The notes beneath the pieces are model-generated. The model saw only the letters and a program-made list of their open reading frames with translations. It ran no database searches and was not told where the DNA came from. The position numbers and the translations under genes were made by a program. This document shows positions 32,323-41,857 of a stretch of DNA of 64,000 nt, piece by piece; the stretch's first letter is position 1; each line of letters starts with the position of its first letter. Source of the DNA: Hasllibacter sp. MH4015 (lineage in GTDB: Bacteria; Pseudomonadota; Alphaproteobacteria; Rhodobacterales; Rhodobacteraceae); contig NZ_JAHTBK010000001.1 of the NCBI RefSeq assembly GCF_020177575.1, forward strand, positions 1,981,875 through 2,045,874, written 5' to 3'.

Positions 32323-34104
32323 ATGAAAATGACCACCGAAGAAGCCTTCGTGAAATCCTTGCAGCGCCATGGCATCCAACATGCCTTCGGGATCATCGGG
32401 TCCGCGATGATGCCGATCTCCGACCTGTTTCCCAAGGCGGGGATCAAGTTCTGGGACTGCGCCCACGAAGGTTCCGCCGGGTTCATGTCCGATGGCTACA
32501 CGCGCGCCACCGGCAAGATGTCGATGATGATCGCCCAGAACGGCCCCGGTATCACCAATTTCGTGACCGCCGTGAAAACCGCCTACTGGAACCACACGCC
32601 CCTTCTGCTGGTCACGCCGCAGGCCGCGAACAAGACGATCGGTCAGGGCGGATTCCAGGAGGTTGAACAGATGGCGCTCTTCCAGGACATGGTCGCCTAC
32701 CAAGAAGAGGTGCGCGATCCGTCCCGCGTGTCGGAGGTTCTGACCCGCGTGATCGCCCAGGCCAAACGCCTTTCCGGCCCCGCGCAGATTAACATCCCGC
32801 GCGATTTCTGGACCCAGGTCGTCGACATCGAAATCCCCGATCCGATTGAATTCGAACGCTCCTCTGGCGGTGAAAACTCCGTCGCGAAAGCCGCCGAGAT
32901 CCTATCGAACGCGAAAAACCCAGTGATCCTGAACGGCGCGGGCGTGGTGCTCAGCGACGGCGGGATCGAAGCGTCCAAGAAACTGGCCGAACGCCTCGAT
33001 GCGCCGGTTTGCGTCGGCTACCAGCACAACGACGCGTTTCCGGGCTCGCATCCGCTTTTCGCAGGGCCGCTTGGCTATAACGGCTCGAAAGCGGGCATGG
33101 AGCTGATCAAGGAGGCCGACGTGGTCCTCTGCCTCGGCACCCGCCTGAACCCGTTCTCCACCCTGCCCGGCTACGGGATCGAATACTGGCCCGCCGATGC
33201 AAAGATCATCCAGGTCGACATCAACCCCGACCGGATCGGACTTACCAAGAAGGTCACGGTCGGCATCGTGGGCGATGCGGCCAAGGTCGCAACCGGCATC
33301 CTCAACGGCCTGAGCGACACCGCTGGTGATGCTGGCCGGGCCGAGCGCAAGGCGAAGATCGCTGAAACCAAGTCGCGGTGGGCGCAGCAACTCACCGAGA
33401 TGACCCATGAGGAAGACGACCCCGGCACCGACTGGAATGTCCGCGCGCGCAAGGCAAAGCCCGATTGGATGAGCCCCCGTATGGCATGGCGCGCGATCCA
33501 GTCCGCCCTGCCCCGCGAGGCGATCATTTCCAGCGACATCGGCAACAATTGCGCCATCGGCAACGCCTATCCCGATTTCGACTCCGGCCGGAAATACCTC
33601 GCACCCGGTCTCTTCGGGCCCTGTGGCTACGGCCTGCCCGCCATCGTCGGCGCCAAGATCGGCCAGCCGGACGTGCCGGTTGTGGGCTTTGCCGGTGACG
33701 GCGCGTTCGGCATCGCGGTCAATGAGCTGACGGCGATCGGTCGCGGTGACTGGCCGCCGATCACGCAGATCGTCTTCCGCAATTACCAGTGGGGCGCGGA
33801 AAAGCGGAACTCGACGCTGTGGTTCGAGGATAATTTCGTCGGGACCGAGCTGGACGAGGACGTCTCCTACGCCGGCATCGCCAAGGCGTGCGGCCTGGAA
33901 GGTGTCGTGGCCCGCACGATGGATGAGCTGACCGCGGCGCTGAACAAGGCGATCGACGACCAGATGAACCACGGCAAGACCACGCTGATCGAGGCAATGA
34001 TCAATCAGGAACTGGGCGACCCGTTCCGCCGAGACGCGATGAAGAAGCCCGTGGAAGTGGCGGGTATTTCGGCGGACGACATGGTGCCGCAGGACGCCGC
34101 CTGA
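32323..34104 (+). CDS. xsc: sulfoacetaldehyde acetyltransferase
   Basis: A 593-residue thiamine-diphosphate enzyme (EC 2.3.3.15) that converts sulfoacetaldehyde plus phosphate to acetyl phosphate and sulfite. The start [41 protein letters not shown] is characteristic of Xsc. The TPP/Mg motif is '[37 protein letters not shown]' (about residues 460-495), and the ending '[16 protein letters not shown]' is also Xsc-like. It is the last carbon-sulfur cleavage step for taurine, isethionate and sulfolactate routes. Its stop overlaps the pta start (TGATG). The sulfopyruvate decarboxylase genes that can feed it are at 54142-55199. Confidence 0.97.
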   Translation: MKMTTEEAFVKSLQRHGIQHAFGIIGSAMMPISDLFPKAGIKFWDCAHEGSAGFMSDGYTRATGKMSMMIAQNGPGITNFVTAVKTAYWNHTPLLLVTPQAANKTIGQGGFQEVEQMALFQDMVAYQEEVRDPSRVSEVLTRVIAQAKRLSGPAQINIPRDFWTQVVDIEIPDPIEFERSSGGENSVAKAAEILSNAKNPVILNGAGVVLSDGGIEASKKLAERLDAPVCVGYQHNDAFPGSHPLFAGPLGYNGSKAGMELIKEADVVLCLGTRLNPFSTLPGYGIEYWPADAKIIQVDINPDRIGLTKKVTVGIVGDAAKVATGILNGLSDTAGDAGRAERKAKIAETKSRWAQQLTEMTHEEDDPGTDWNVRARKAKPDWMSPRMAWRAIQSALPREAIISSDIGNNCAIGNAYPDFDSGRKYLAPGLFGPCGYGLPAIVGAKIGQPDVPVVGFAGDGAFGIAVNELTAIGRGDWPPITQIVFRNYQWGAEKRNSTLWFEDNFVGTELDEDVSYAGIAKACGLEGVVARTMDELTAALNKAIDDQMNHGKTTLIEAMINQELGDPFRRDAMKKPVEVAGISADDMVPQDAA

Positions 34105-35102
34105 TGGCTCAGGCGGCGGGCGCGCCTGACACAGGGCCGCTGGCCGCCATCGCCGCCCGTGCGGCGGCGGATCAAAAGCACATCGTGCTGAGCGAAGGCA
34201 GGGACCCGCGTGTGCAGGAGGCCGCGCGGGTCGCCGCATCCACCGGCCTCGCGCGGATCACCGTGGTCGGACCTGCCAGTCTTGCGAATACGCTCGGCGG
34301 GGCTGTCGCAGTCGAAGATCCCGAAACCTCGGCGCACCTGCCCGCCTTCGCCCGAGCCTTCCACGCCCTGCGCGCCCACAAGGGCGTGACCGAGGATCAG
34401 GCCGCGAAATTCGTGCGCCAACCCCTTGTCTTCGCGGCGATGATGGTGCGCGAAGGCATGGCGGACGGAACCGTAGGCGGGGCGGTCCACACGACCTCGG
34501 ACACGGTGCGCGCGGCCTTGCAGGTCATTGGAAAGGCCGAAGGTGCGGCGCTTGTGTCGTCGTTCTTCCTGATGGCCTTGCCGAAAATGCACCCGATGGG
34601 AGAGAGGGGGCTCATCTTTTCCGATTGCGGGCTGGTGATCGACCCGTCGGCGGAGGATTTGGCGGCCATCGCGCAGCAGGCCGCAAATTCCGCCAGGGTG
34701 TTGCTGGCGGAGGCGCCGAGAGTGGCGATGCTGTCGTTTTCCACCAAGGGCAGCGCGCGGCATCCGGCGGTCGACAAGGTGGCGGAGGCGACGAGGTTGG
34801 CACGGGCCGCCGCGCCGGATCTGGTGATTGACGGCGAGTTGCAGTTCGACGCCGCCATGGTGCCATCCGTCGCTGCATCCAAGGCCGAAGGGTCGCCCGT
34901 GGCGGGCGATGCGAATGTGTTGGTCTTCCCGAACTTGGATGCGGGCAATATCGGCTACAAGATCGCGCAGCGGATCGGCGGGGCCACGGCGATTGGGCCG
35001 GTGTTGCAGGGCCTTGCGAAACCCGCAAACGATCTGTCGCGGGGCTGCACCGCCGAGGACATCGTGCAGATGATCGCGGTGACTGCGGTTCAGGCTCAAT
35101 AG
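34104..35102 (+). CDS. pta: phosphate acetyltransferase
   Basis: A 332-residue Pta of the short type without the N-terminal regulatory domain (EC 2.3.1.8). Recognisable parts: '[20 protein letters not shown]', '[33 protein letters not shown]', 'SSFFLMALP', '[13 protein letters not shown]' and '[45 protein letters not shown]'. It transfers the acetyl group made by Xsc to CoA. Its coupling to xsc by one-base overlap is the standard arrangement in sulfonate-degrading bacteria. Confidence 0.96.
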   Translation: MAQAAGAPDTGPLAAIAARAAADQKHIVLSEGRDPRVQEAARVAASTGLARITVVGPASLANTLGGAVAVEDPETSAHLPAFARAFHALRAHKGVTEDQAAKFVRQPLVFAAMMVREGMADGTVGGAVHTTSDTVRAALQVIGKAEGAALVSSFFLMALPKMHPMGERGLIFSDCGLVIDPSAEDLAAIAQQAANSARVLLAEAPRVAMLSFSTKGSARHPAVDKVAEATRLARAAAPDLVIDGELQFDAAMVPSVAASKAEGSPVAGDANVLVFPNLDAGNIGYKIAQRIGGATAIGPVLQGLAKPANDLSRGCTAEDIVQMIAVTAVQAQ

Positions 35103-35106
35103 ACGC

Positions 35107-35124
35107 GGTTGCAAGGTTGCAACC
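35107..35124. promoter_or_regulatory. perfect palindrome GGTTGCAA-gg-TTGCAACC
   Basis: An 18-base site with 8-base arms lies five bases after the pta stop and about 205 bases before the aminotransferase start. It is followed by an AT-rich region (35140-35195) that could hold a promoter. A regulator operator for the downstream aminotransferase gene is the likeliest use; an RNA hairpin at the end of xsc-pta is the alternative. Confidence 0.55.
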
Positions 35125-35329
35125 AGCATTCATCCCACTGAACCAAAACAGTTTTCCCAATTTCATTAACCTCTTGGAAACATAATACAATGCCCCGGCT
35201 CGGCCATCGCGGCCCGCCGCCGTGGCCTTAACCTCTGGCGGCTCTGGCCCTACTCCGACTCTGCGATCAGGGCGAATTTCGTGCATCTTGTTTCGGGTCC
35301 CGCGGGGGCCCTTTGGGGAGAGTCCAGAC

Positions 35330-36664
35330 ATGGCCTATGACGCATCGACCAACTCGCTTGAAGCGCATTGGATGCCGTTTTCCGACAATCGCGGGTTCAA
35401 GGAAGATCCCCGTCTGGTTGTCCGCGCAGAGGGCGTTCACCTTTACGACCATCGGGGCGGGCAGTTGCTGGATGGCTCCAGCGGTCTGTTCTGTTCCCCG
35501 GCGGGCCATTGCCACCCCAAGATCGCCGAGGCCGTCGCCAAGCAGATGACGGAATACACCTACGTCATGCCGTTCCAGGCGGGCCATCCGGGGTCCTTCG
35601 CGCTGGCCGAGAAGATTTCCCGCATGCTGCCCGAGCGGATGAACCACGTCTTTTTCACCAATTCCGGCTCCGAATCCGTGGACACGGCCATGAAGATCGT
35701 CATGGCCTACTGGAATGCGCGGGGCGAGAGCCGCCCCCGGTTCGTGAGCCGCGAGCGGGCCTATCACGGCGTGAATATCGGCGGCATCTCCCTGTCGGGG
35801 ATGGTGAAGAACCGCGATATTTTCCACGCGACGGTGCCCGGCGTGATGATGCTGCGCCACACCTATGACCCGTCCGAAACTTTCATCCCCGGCGGCCATT
35901 CGGAGCATCGCGGCGAGGAGCTCGCCGATGATCTGGAGCGGATGGCCCAGACCTATGGCGGCGGCAACATCGCGGCTGTGTTCGTGGAGCCCGTGGCCGG
36001 GTCGACCGGCGCGCTGCCGCCGCCCAAGGGGTACCTGGAACGCCTGCGCACGATTTGCGACAAATACGGCATCTTGCTGGTCTTCGATGAGGTCATCACC
36101 GGGTTCGGTCGCCTTGGCACCGCCTTCGCCGCGCAGCGCTACGGCGTGGAGCCCGATATCATCACCATGGCCAAGGCGCTCACCAATGGGTCCATCCCCA
36201 TGGGTGCCGTGGCCTGCCGCGATGACATCTACGAGACGGTCGTAGGCTCTTCCAAGCGGGGCCTGACGGAGTTCTTCCACGGCTACACCTATTCCGGCCA
36301 CCCCGCCGCCTGCGCGGCCGGCAACGCGATGATGGAGATCATCGTCGAAGAGGATCTGATCCAGCGATCCGCCGACCTGATCCCCTATTTCGAGAGCGCC
36401 CTGATGGACGGCCTAAAGGATCACCCGATGATCAAGGACATCCGCGTCGCGGGCCTGATGGCGGGCGTGGAGGTTCACGCCGAGGGCGGGCCGGGTATGC
36501 GCGGGACGGAGTTGCAGAAACGCATGTTCTGGGATGGCCTGTCGGTCAAGTTCACCGGCGACAACGCGATCGTGGCGCCGCAATTCATTGCCGAGCGGCA
36601 CCACGTTGACGAGATCGTGGGTCGGTTCCGCAAGACGCTGGATCACATGCACGCACACGGCTAG
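35330..36664 (+). CDS. class III omega-amino-acid (taurine/hypotaurine-type):pyruvate aminotransferase
   Basis: A 444-residue PLP enzyme starting MAYDASTNSLEAHWMPFSDNR; longer upstream starts do not look coding. The sequence 'MPFSDNRGFKEDPRLVVRAEGVHLYDHRGGQLLDGSSGLFCSPAGHCHPKI' and 'MNHVFFTNSGSESVDTAMKIVMAYW' is the pattern of beta-alanine/hypotaurine/taurine:pyruvate aminotransferases. 'LLVFDEVITGFGRLG' is the cofactor region, with the PLP lysine in 'ITMAKALTNG'. With xsc-pta directly upstream, taurine (to sulfoacetaldehyde) or hypotaurine is the most likely amino donor; beta-alanine is the alternative. It has its own 227-base upstream gap. Confidence 0.88.
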   Translation: MAYDASTNSLEAHWMPFSDNRGFKEDPRLVVRAEGVHLYDHRGGQLLDGSSGLFCSPAGHCHPKIAEAVAKQMTEYTYVMPFQAGHPGSFALAEKISRMLPERMNHVFFTNSGSESVDTAMKIVMAYWNARGESRPRFVSRERAYHGVNIGGISLSGMVKNRDIFHATVPGVMMLRHTYDPSETFIPGGHSEHRGEELADDLERMAQTYGGGNIAAVFVEPVAGSTGALPPPKGYLERLRTICDKYGILLVFDEVITGFGRLGTAFAAQRYGVEPDIITMAKALTNGSIPMGAVACRDDIYETVVGSSKRGLTEFFHGYTYSGHPAACAAGNAMMEIIVEEDLIQRSADLIPYFESALMDGLKDHPMIKDIRVAGLMAGVEVHAEGGPGMRGTELQKRMFWDGLSVKFTGDNAIVAPQFIAERHHVDEIVGRFRKTLDHMHAHG

Positions 36665-36670
36665 CGTTTC

Positions 36671-36698
36671 GGGGCGGGGGGCACCCTCCGCCCGTTTT
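36671..36698 (+). terminator. weak terminator or attenuator
   Basis: GGGCGG (36672-36677) pairs with CCGCCC (36688-36693), followed by gtttt. It lies seven bases after the aminotransferase stop and only 22 bases before the start of the next gene on the same strand, so it would reduce rather than abolish read-through. Confidence 0.4.
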
Positions 36699-36719
36699 CC
36701 TCCAGACCGGGGTTCGCCG

Positions 36720-39158
36720 ATGTCCAAGGTTCCTTCCCACGCCCGCGTTGTCATCGTCGGTGGCGGCGTTGCCGGATGCTCCGTCGCCTATCACCTGACG
36801 AAACTGGGCTGGACCGATGTGGTCTTGCTGGAGCGCAAGCGGCTGACATCCGGGACGACGTGGCATGCGGCGGGCCTGATCGCGCAATTGCGCGCGACCA
36901 AGAACATGACGCGGCTGGCGAAATACAGCCAGGAACTTTACGGAAATCTGGAGGCCGAAACCGGCGTGGCCACGGGCTTCCGCCGCTGCGGCTCCATCAC
37001 CATGGCATTGACGGAGCATCGGGCGGAGGAGATCCGGCGGCAGGCGTCGATGGCGCGCGCGTTTGGCGTGGACGTGGAGGAGATCGGCGCGGACGACGTG
37101 CTGGCGCGCTATCCCCACGTGAACACGGATGGCATGAGTGCGGCGGTCTGGCTGCCGCGCGACGGCCAGGGCGATCCCGCCAATATCGCGCTGAGCATGG
37201 CCAAAGGCGCGCGGATGGGGGGCGCGACGGTACTGGAGGGGGTGAAGGTCACGGGCGTGGACGTCGACGGCGGGAAGGTTAACGGCGTTAACTGGGAGGC
37301 CGAGGGCGAAGAGGGCACGATCAAGGCCGAGATCGTCGTGAATTGTGCGGGAATGTGGGCGCGCGATTTCGGTGCCATGGCGGGCGTGAACGTGCCCCTG
37401 CAAGCCTGCGAGCATTTCTATATCGTGACCGAGCAGATCCCGGAATTGAAGCAGTTGCCGGTTCTGCGCGTCCCCGACGAATGCGCCTATTACAAGGAAG
37501 ACGCGGGCAAGATGCTTCTGGGCGCGTTCGAGCCGGTCTCCAAGCCCTGGGGGCCGATCCCGGAGAGTTTCGAATTCGACCAGCTGCCCGAGGATTTCGA
37601 CCATTTCGAGCCGATCCTTGAGAATGCCTGCAACCGGATGCCGATGCTGGCGGAGGCGGGGATCCATACGTTCTTCAATGGGCCTGAATCCTTCACGCCC
37701 GACGATGCCTATCACCTTGGCCCCGCGCCGGAGGTGGAGGGCTACTGGGTCTGCGCGGGCTTCAACTCGATCGGCATTCAGTCCGCGGGCGGGGCCGGTT
37801 GGGCGCTGGCGGAGTGGATGGAGACGGGGCTGCCGCCCTTCGATGTGGGCGACGTGGACATTCGCCGGATGCAGCCGTTCCAGCGCAATAAGCGGTATTT
37901 GAGGGAGCGGGCGTCCGAGACGCTGGGATTGCTCTATGCGGACCATTACCCCTACCGCCAGAAGGCCACGGCGCGAAATGTGCGGCGGTCGCCGTTGCAC
38001 GAGCATCTGAAAGCGCGGGGCGCGGTGTTCGGGGAACTGGCGGGCTGGGAGCGGGCGAATTGGTTCGCCGACGAGGGGCAGGAACGCGCCTATAAATACG
38101 ATTGGAAGGGCCAGAATTGGTTCGCAAACCAGGCCCGGGAACATCGCGCGGTGCGCGAGGCGGTGGGCCTTTACGACATGTCGTCCTTCGGCAAGATCCG
38201 CGTGGACGGCCCCGACGCGGAGGCGTTCCTGAACCGCATCGCGGCGGGGAACATGAGCGTGCCCGTGGGCAAGATCGTCTACACGCAATTCCTGAACGTG
38301 CGCGGCGGGATCGAGGCGGATGTGACGATCACGCGGCTGGCCGATGACAGTTATTTCATCGTCACCCCCGCCGCCACGCTGATCCGCGACATGGCATGGT
38401 TGAAGATGAACCGGCGCGACGAGGTCGTGGTGTTGTCCGACGTCACGGCGGCGGAGGCGGTGATCTGCGTCATGGGGCCGAATGCGCGCGCGTTGATGCA
38501 GGCGGTCAGCCCGCATGATTGGTCGAACGCGGCGTTCCCCTTCGGCATGGCGCAGGAGGTGGAGATCGGCTTGGGCGTGGCCCGCGCGCACCGGGTGACG
38601 TATGTGGGCGAATTGGGGTGGGAGCTTTACGTCTCCGCCGACCAAGCCGCCCATGTGTTCGAGACGTTGAGCGAAGCGGGGGCGGATCACGGCCTGCGCC
38701 TGTGCGGGTTGCACATGATGGACAGCGCCCGGATCGAGAAAGCGTTCCGCCATTTCGGCCACGATATTTCGGGCGAGGATCACGTGCTGGAGGCCGGACT
38801 GGGCTTCGCCGTGTCCAAGGAGAAGAACGACTTCATCGGGGCCGATGCGGTGGCGCGCAAACGTGACGAAGGCCTGCAAATGCGGATGGTGCAGTTCAAG
38901 CTGACCGACCCGGACGCGATGCTGTTCCACGCCGAACCGATCGTGCGCAACGGGGAGGTGGTGAGCTACGTGACCTCCGGCAATTACGGGCACACGCTTG
39001 GTGGGGCGATCGGCATGGGCTACGTCCCCTGCCCGGGTGAGACCCCGGACGAGGTGCTGGCATCGACTTATGAGATCGAGGTGGCGGGGACGCGGGTGAC
39101 GGCCGAGGCCAGTCTGAATCCGATGTATGATCCGAAATCAGAACGGGCGCGGGCCTAG
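36720..39158 (+). CDS. FAD-dependent dehydrogenase with GcvT domain (dimethylglycine/sarcosine dehydrogenase-like)
   Basis: An 812-residue protein; the start at 36720 (MSKVPSHARVVIVGGGVAGCSVAYHL) places the FAD-binding GxGxxG at once. Residues about 8-390 are a DAO-type FAD domain with the covalent-flavin-like His in 'SGTTWHAAGLIAQLR'. About 420-812 are an FAO_M linker and a GcvT folate-binding/barrel domain ('EHRAVREAVGLYDMSSFGKIRVDGPDAEAFLNRI', 'VTYVGELGWELYV', 'GYVTSGNYGHTLGGAIGMGYV'-like end). The family oxidatively demethylates N-methyl amines such as dimethylglycine or sarcosine and passes the methyl group to tetrahydrofolate. Placed after a taurine-type aminotransferase, N-methyltaurine is a possible substrate; this is inference. 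Confidence 0.9.
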   Translation: MSKVPSHARVVIVGGGVAGCSVAYHLTKLGWTDVVLLERKRLTSGTTWHAAGLIAQLRATKNMTRLAKYSQELYGNLEAETGVATGFRRCGSITMALTEHRAEEIRRQASMARAFGVDVEEIGADDVLARYPHVNTDGMSAAVWLPRDGQGDPANIALSMAKGARMGGATVLEGVKVTGVDVDGGKVNGVNWEAEGEEGTIKAEIVVNCAGMWARDFGAMAGVNVPLQACEHFYIVTEQIPELKQLPVLRVPDECAYYKEDAGKMLLGAFEPVSKPWGPIPESFEFDQLPEDFDHFEPILENACNRMPMLAEAGIHTFFNGPESFTPDDAYHLGPAPEVEGYWVCAGFNSIGIQSAGGAGWALAEWMETGLPPFDVGDVDIRRMQPFQRNKRYLRERASETLGLLYADHYPYRQKATARNVRRSPLHEHLKARGAVFGELAGWERANWFADEGQERAYKYDWKGQNWFANQAREHRAVREAVGLYDMSSFGKIRVDGPDAEAFLNRIAAGNMSVPVGKIVYTQFLNVRGGIEADVTITRLADDSYFIVTPAATLIRDMAWLKMNRRDEVVVLSDVTAAEAVICVMGPNARALMQAVSPHDWSNAAFPFGMAQEVEIGLGVARAHRVTYVGELGWELYVSADQAAHVFETLSEAGADHGLRLCGLHMMDSARIEKAFRHFGHDISGEDHVLEAGLGFAVSKEKNDFIGADAVARKRDEGLQMRMVQFKLTDPDAMLFHAEPIVRNGEVVSYVTSGNYGHTLGGAIGMGYVPCPGETPDEVLASTYEIEVAGTRVTAEASLNPMYDPKSERARA

Positions 39159-39184
39159 GCGCTCGCCAGTCCGACGTACCGTGC

Positions 39185-40663
39185 CTAGCCCACCTGTTCC
39201 CGGATCGTCTCGGCGATCAGGGCGACGCCATCGGCGATCTGCGTGGTTTCGATTGTCGCGAACCCAAGCCGCACGCGGTTTTTCGGCGCGTCGTCGCGGC
39301 TGTAGAAGGCCGATCCCGGCTCGATCAGCACGCTCTTGTCGCGCAGCGCAATGGCCAGTGCATCGCAATCCAGCCCGTCCGGCCCGCGCAACCACAGGGT
39401 CGTTCCACCGGTCGCCCGCTTCAAGGCCGGTGACAAGCCATGGCGGGCCAACTCCTCCCTCAGGACATCGTTGCGATGGGACATCCGCAGCCGCATCCGC
39501 CGGGAATGGCTGTTGTAATGCCCCTCCGACAGGAAATAGGCGACCGTGCGTTGGGTCAGGCCGGGGGGGTGACGCTCCGACAGGGTCCGGATCGCGCGGG
39601 CATGGTCCACAACACGGGCATCCCCGGTCAGGTAGCCGAGGCGCAGGCCCGGGAAAATGGATTTGGAGAAGCTGCCGATATAGATGACGCGCCCCCGTTG
39701 ATCGAGCGACTTGAGCGCCGGCAGCGCCGGGGAGGTGTAGCTCATCTCGTAATCGTAATCGTCCTCGATCACCGCGAAATCCAGCGCCTCTGCCCGGTCC
39801 AGAAGCGCCTTGCGCCGTGCCATCGACATGGTGGCCCCGGTGGGCGCCTGGTGGGAGGGCGTAACGAAAACCGCGTCCACCCCGTCGGGGATATGGTCGA
39901 CGCGCATCCCTTCGCGGTCCACGGGGATCGGGTGGATCGTCAAGCCCTGCTGGCGCAAGAGGTTGCGCAATTCGGGATAGCCGGGGTCTTCCATCGCGAC
40001 GCTTCCCCCGCGCCCGCCGAAGAGAACCTGTACCATGATCCAGAGCGCGTTCTGCGCGCCCGCCGTCACCAGCACCTCCTCCACCGAGGCCGCGACGCCG
40101 CGCCCGGACACCGAGCGGCGCACGATCTGCTCCACCAGAAACGGATCATCGCGGTCGCTGGCATCGTCCGCGATCTGCTCGAAATGCCGCTTGCCGAGCG
40201 CGCGGCGCACGCAATCGCGCCAATCGTCGACGGGAAAGCGCGCCACGTCCGGTTCTCCGAAGATGAAGGGGTACTTGAAACGCCGCCAATCGGCAGGCGT
40301 GGCCTGCGCGCCCAGGGCCGGCGGGACGGGGCCAAGGCGCGCGTCCCAATCCAGTCGCTCGTCCGCTGGTATCTTGCTTGGCCCCACAACCTCCAGCCGT
40401 GTCGGGGCATCGGGCGCCACGAAATAGCCCGAGCGCGCCACCGAAACGATATAGCCGGTGGCCAGCAGGCTGTCATAGGCGAGGCTGACCGTGATCCGGC
40501 TGATGCCCAGATGCTTGGCCAAGGCGCGCGTGGCCGGAAGCCTGTCGCCGGGGGAAAAGCGCCCGTCCCAGATCGCCCGCGTGATCGCGTCCTTCAGACG
40601 GGTTTGGAGGCCGACATTGGCGTCTTCCGACAAGAAGATGTGGTGCTCGGAAATGATGGCCAT
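39185..40663 (-). CDS. MocR/TauR-type GntR regulator with aminotransferase-like domain
   Basis: A 492-residue regulator; the start at 40663 (MAIISEHHIFLSEDANVGLQTRLKDAITRAI) begins just before the GntR winged helix ('LPATRALAKHLGISRITVSLAYDSLLATGYI'). The remainder is a fold-type I PLP domain like aminotransferases ('AGAQNALWIMVQVLFGGRGGSVAMEDPGYPELRNLL', PLP-lysine in 'RVIYIGSFSKSIFPGLRLGYL'). TauR, the activator of taurine catabolism in Rhodobacter and Paracoccus, belongs to this class. It lies 26 bases after the convergent dehydrogenase gene and is divergent from a threonine aldolase gene, so either set could be its target; I favour the xsc/aminotransferase side. Confidence 0.9.
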   Translation of the reverse strand: MAIISEHHIFLSEDANVGLQTRLKDAITRAIWDGRFSPGDRLPATRALAKHLGISRITVSLAYDSLLATGYIVSVARSGYFVAPDAPTRLEVVGPSKIPADERLDWDARLGPVPPALGAQATPADWRRFKYPFIFGEPDVARFPVDDWRDCVRRALGKRHFEQIADDASDRDDPFLVEQIVRRSVSGRGVAASVEEVLVTAGAQNALWIMVQVLFGGRGGSVAMEDPGYPELRNLLRQQGLTIHPIPVDREGMRVDHIPDGVDAVFVTPSHQAPTGATMSMARRKALLDRAEALDFAVIEDDYDYEMSYTSPALPALKSLDQRGRVIYIGSFSKSIFPGLRLGYLTGDARVVDHARAIRTLSERHPPGLTQRTVAYFLSEGHYNSHSRRMRLRMSHRNDVLREELARHGLSPALKRATGGTTLWLRGPDGLDCDALAIALRDKSVLIEPGSAFYSRDDAPKNRVRLGFATIETTQIADGVALIAETIREQVG

Positions 40664-40807
40664 ATAAACCCCGCCTTCGGATAAGGCCAAAATGCCGGGA
40701 TGCCCCGGGATGGGCAAGGCCGGATAGATCTGCCCGTGGCGCGTCGGGGGTTGCACCGCGTGTCCCGCCATGGTGCGGTGTCGCCGATTTCTGAAGGAGG
40801 CCCGTCC

Positions 40808-41857
40808 ATGTCCCAATATGCCCAGATGCAAGTCCCGACCGGGGCAGTCATCGCCGATCTGCGTTCGGACACCGTCACACGGCCCTGCCCCGACATGCGC
40901 CGCGCCATGGCCGAGGCGGAGGTGGGCGACGACGTTTACGGCGACGATCCGAGCGTCAACCGGCTGGAGGCGGCCTTGGCGGAGCGTCTGGGCAAGGAGG
41001 CGGGCCTGTTCGTGCCGTCGGGCACCCAGTCGAACCTGCTGGCGATGCTGGCCCATTGCGGGCGCGGGGAAGAAGTGATCGCGGGCGAAAGCTACCATGT
41101 GATCCGGTACGAGGCGGCGGGTGCCTCCGTTCTTGGGGGGATCGCGTTGCACGCCTTGCCCGTGGGCGAGGATGGCGGGCTGGACCCCGATCAGATCCGC
41201 GCGTCGGTGAAGGACGACGATTCCCACCATCCGGTCAGCCGCCTGCTGTCGCTGGAAAACACCAATTACGGGCGCGCTGTGTCACTGGCGCGGATCGGGG
41301 CGGCGCAGGATGCGGGCCGGGCGGAGGGATTGAGCCTGCACCTCGATGGTGCACGGTTCTTCAACGCGATCACCGCCCTTGGATGCCGCGACATCGACCT
41401 GGCGGGCGGCTTCGACACGGTGTCGGTCTGCCTGTCCAAAGGGCTTGGCGCGCCCATCGGATCGGTGCTTGTCGGGCCGGAGGATTTGTTGGCCAGGGCA
41501 AGGCGGATGCGCAAGATGCTGGGGGGCGGGATGCGGCAGGCGGGTGTTCTGGCCGCCGCAGGGCTTCACGCGCTGGAGCATAACGTGGCGCGCCTGCAGG
41601 AGGATCACGAGCGGGCGGAGACGCTCGCCAAGCATCTGGACACGCTCGGTTTGGGGGACGTCACGCAGGCCACGAACATGGTGTTTCTGACCCCCCGAGC
41701 GGATCTGGACCTGTCGATCCTGCCCGCCCACGGATTACACGTCGCGGCACCGGACCCGGCCATGCGCCTTGTCTTGCATCGCGATATCACCGAGGCGGGA
41801 TTTGCCGCCGTGCTTGCCGCCTTCACGATGCTGGCCGAGGCGAAGGGCGCGGCCTGA
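40808..41857 (+). CDS. low-specificity L-threonine aldolase-like PLP enzyme
   Basis: A 349-residue beta-eliminating lyase family protein; AGGAGG lies just before the ATG. Signatures are 'VIADLRSDTVTRPCPDMRRAMAEAEVGDDVYGDDPSVNRLEAALAERLGKEAGLFVPSGTQSNLLAML' and the PLP lysine in 'VSVCLSKGLGAPIGSVL'. It would cleave L-threonine or allo-threonine (or beta-hydroxy amino acids) to glycine and an aldehyde. It overlaps the next gene by one base and is divergent from the MocR regulator, with a 144-base gap. Confidence 0.92.
   Translation: MSQYAQMQVPTGAVIADLRSDTVTRPCPDMRRAMAEAEVGDDVYGDDPSVNRLEAALAERLGKEAGLFVPSGTQSNLLAMLAHCGRGEEVIAGESYHVIRYEAAGASVLGGIALHALPVGEDGGLDPDQIRASVKDDDSHHPVSRLLSLENTNYGRAVSLARIGAAQDAGRAEGLSLHLDGARFFNAITALGCRDIDLAGGFDTVSVCLSKGLGAPIGSVLVGPEDLLARARRMRKMLGGGMRQAGVLAAAGLHALEHNVARLQEDHERAETLAKHLDTLGLGDVTQATNMVFLTPRADLDLSILPAHGLHVAAPDPAMRLVLHRDITEAGFAAVLAAFTMLAEAKGAA

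Noticed and set aside
36585-38993. 802-residue open frame opposite the FAD/GcvT dehydrogenase
   Set aside because: Antisense shadow; the plus-strand protein has clear FAD and GcvT signatures.
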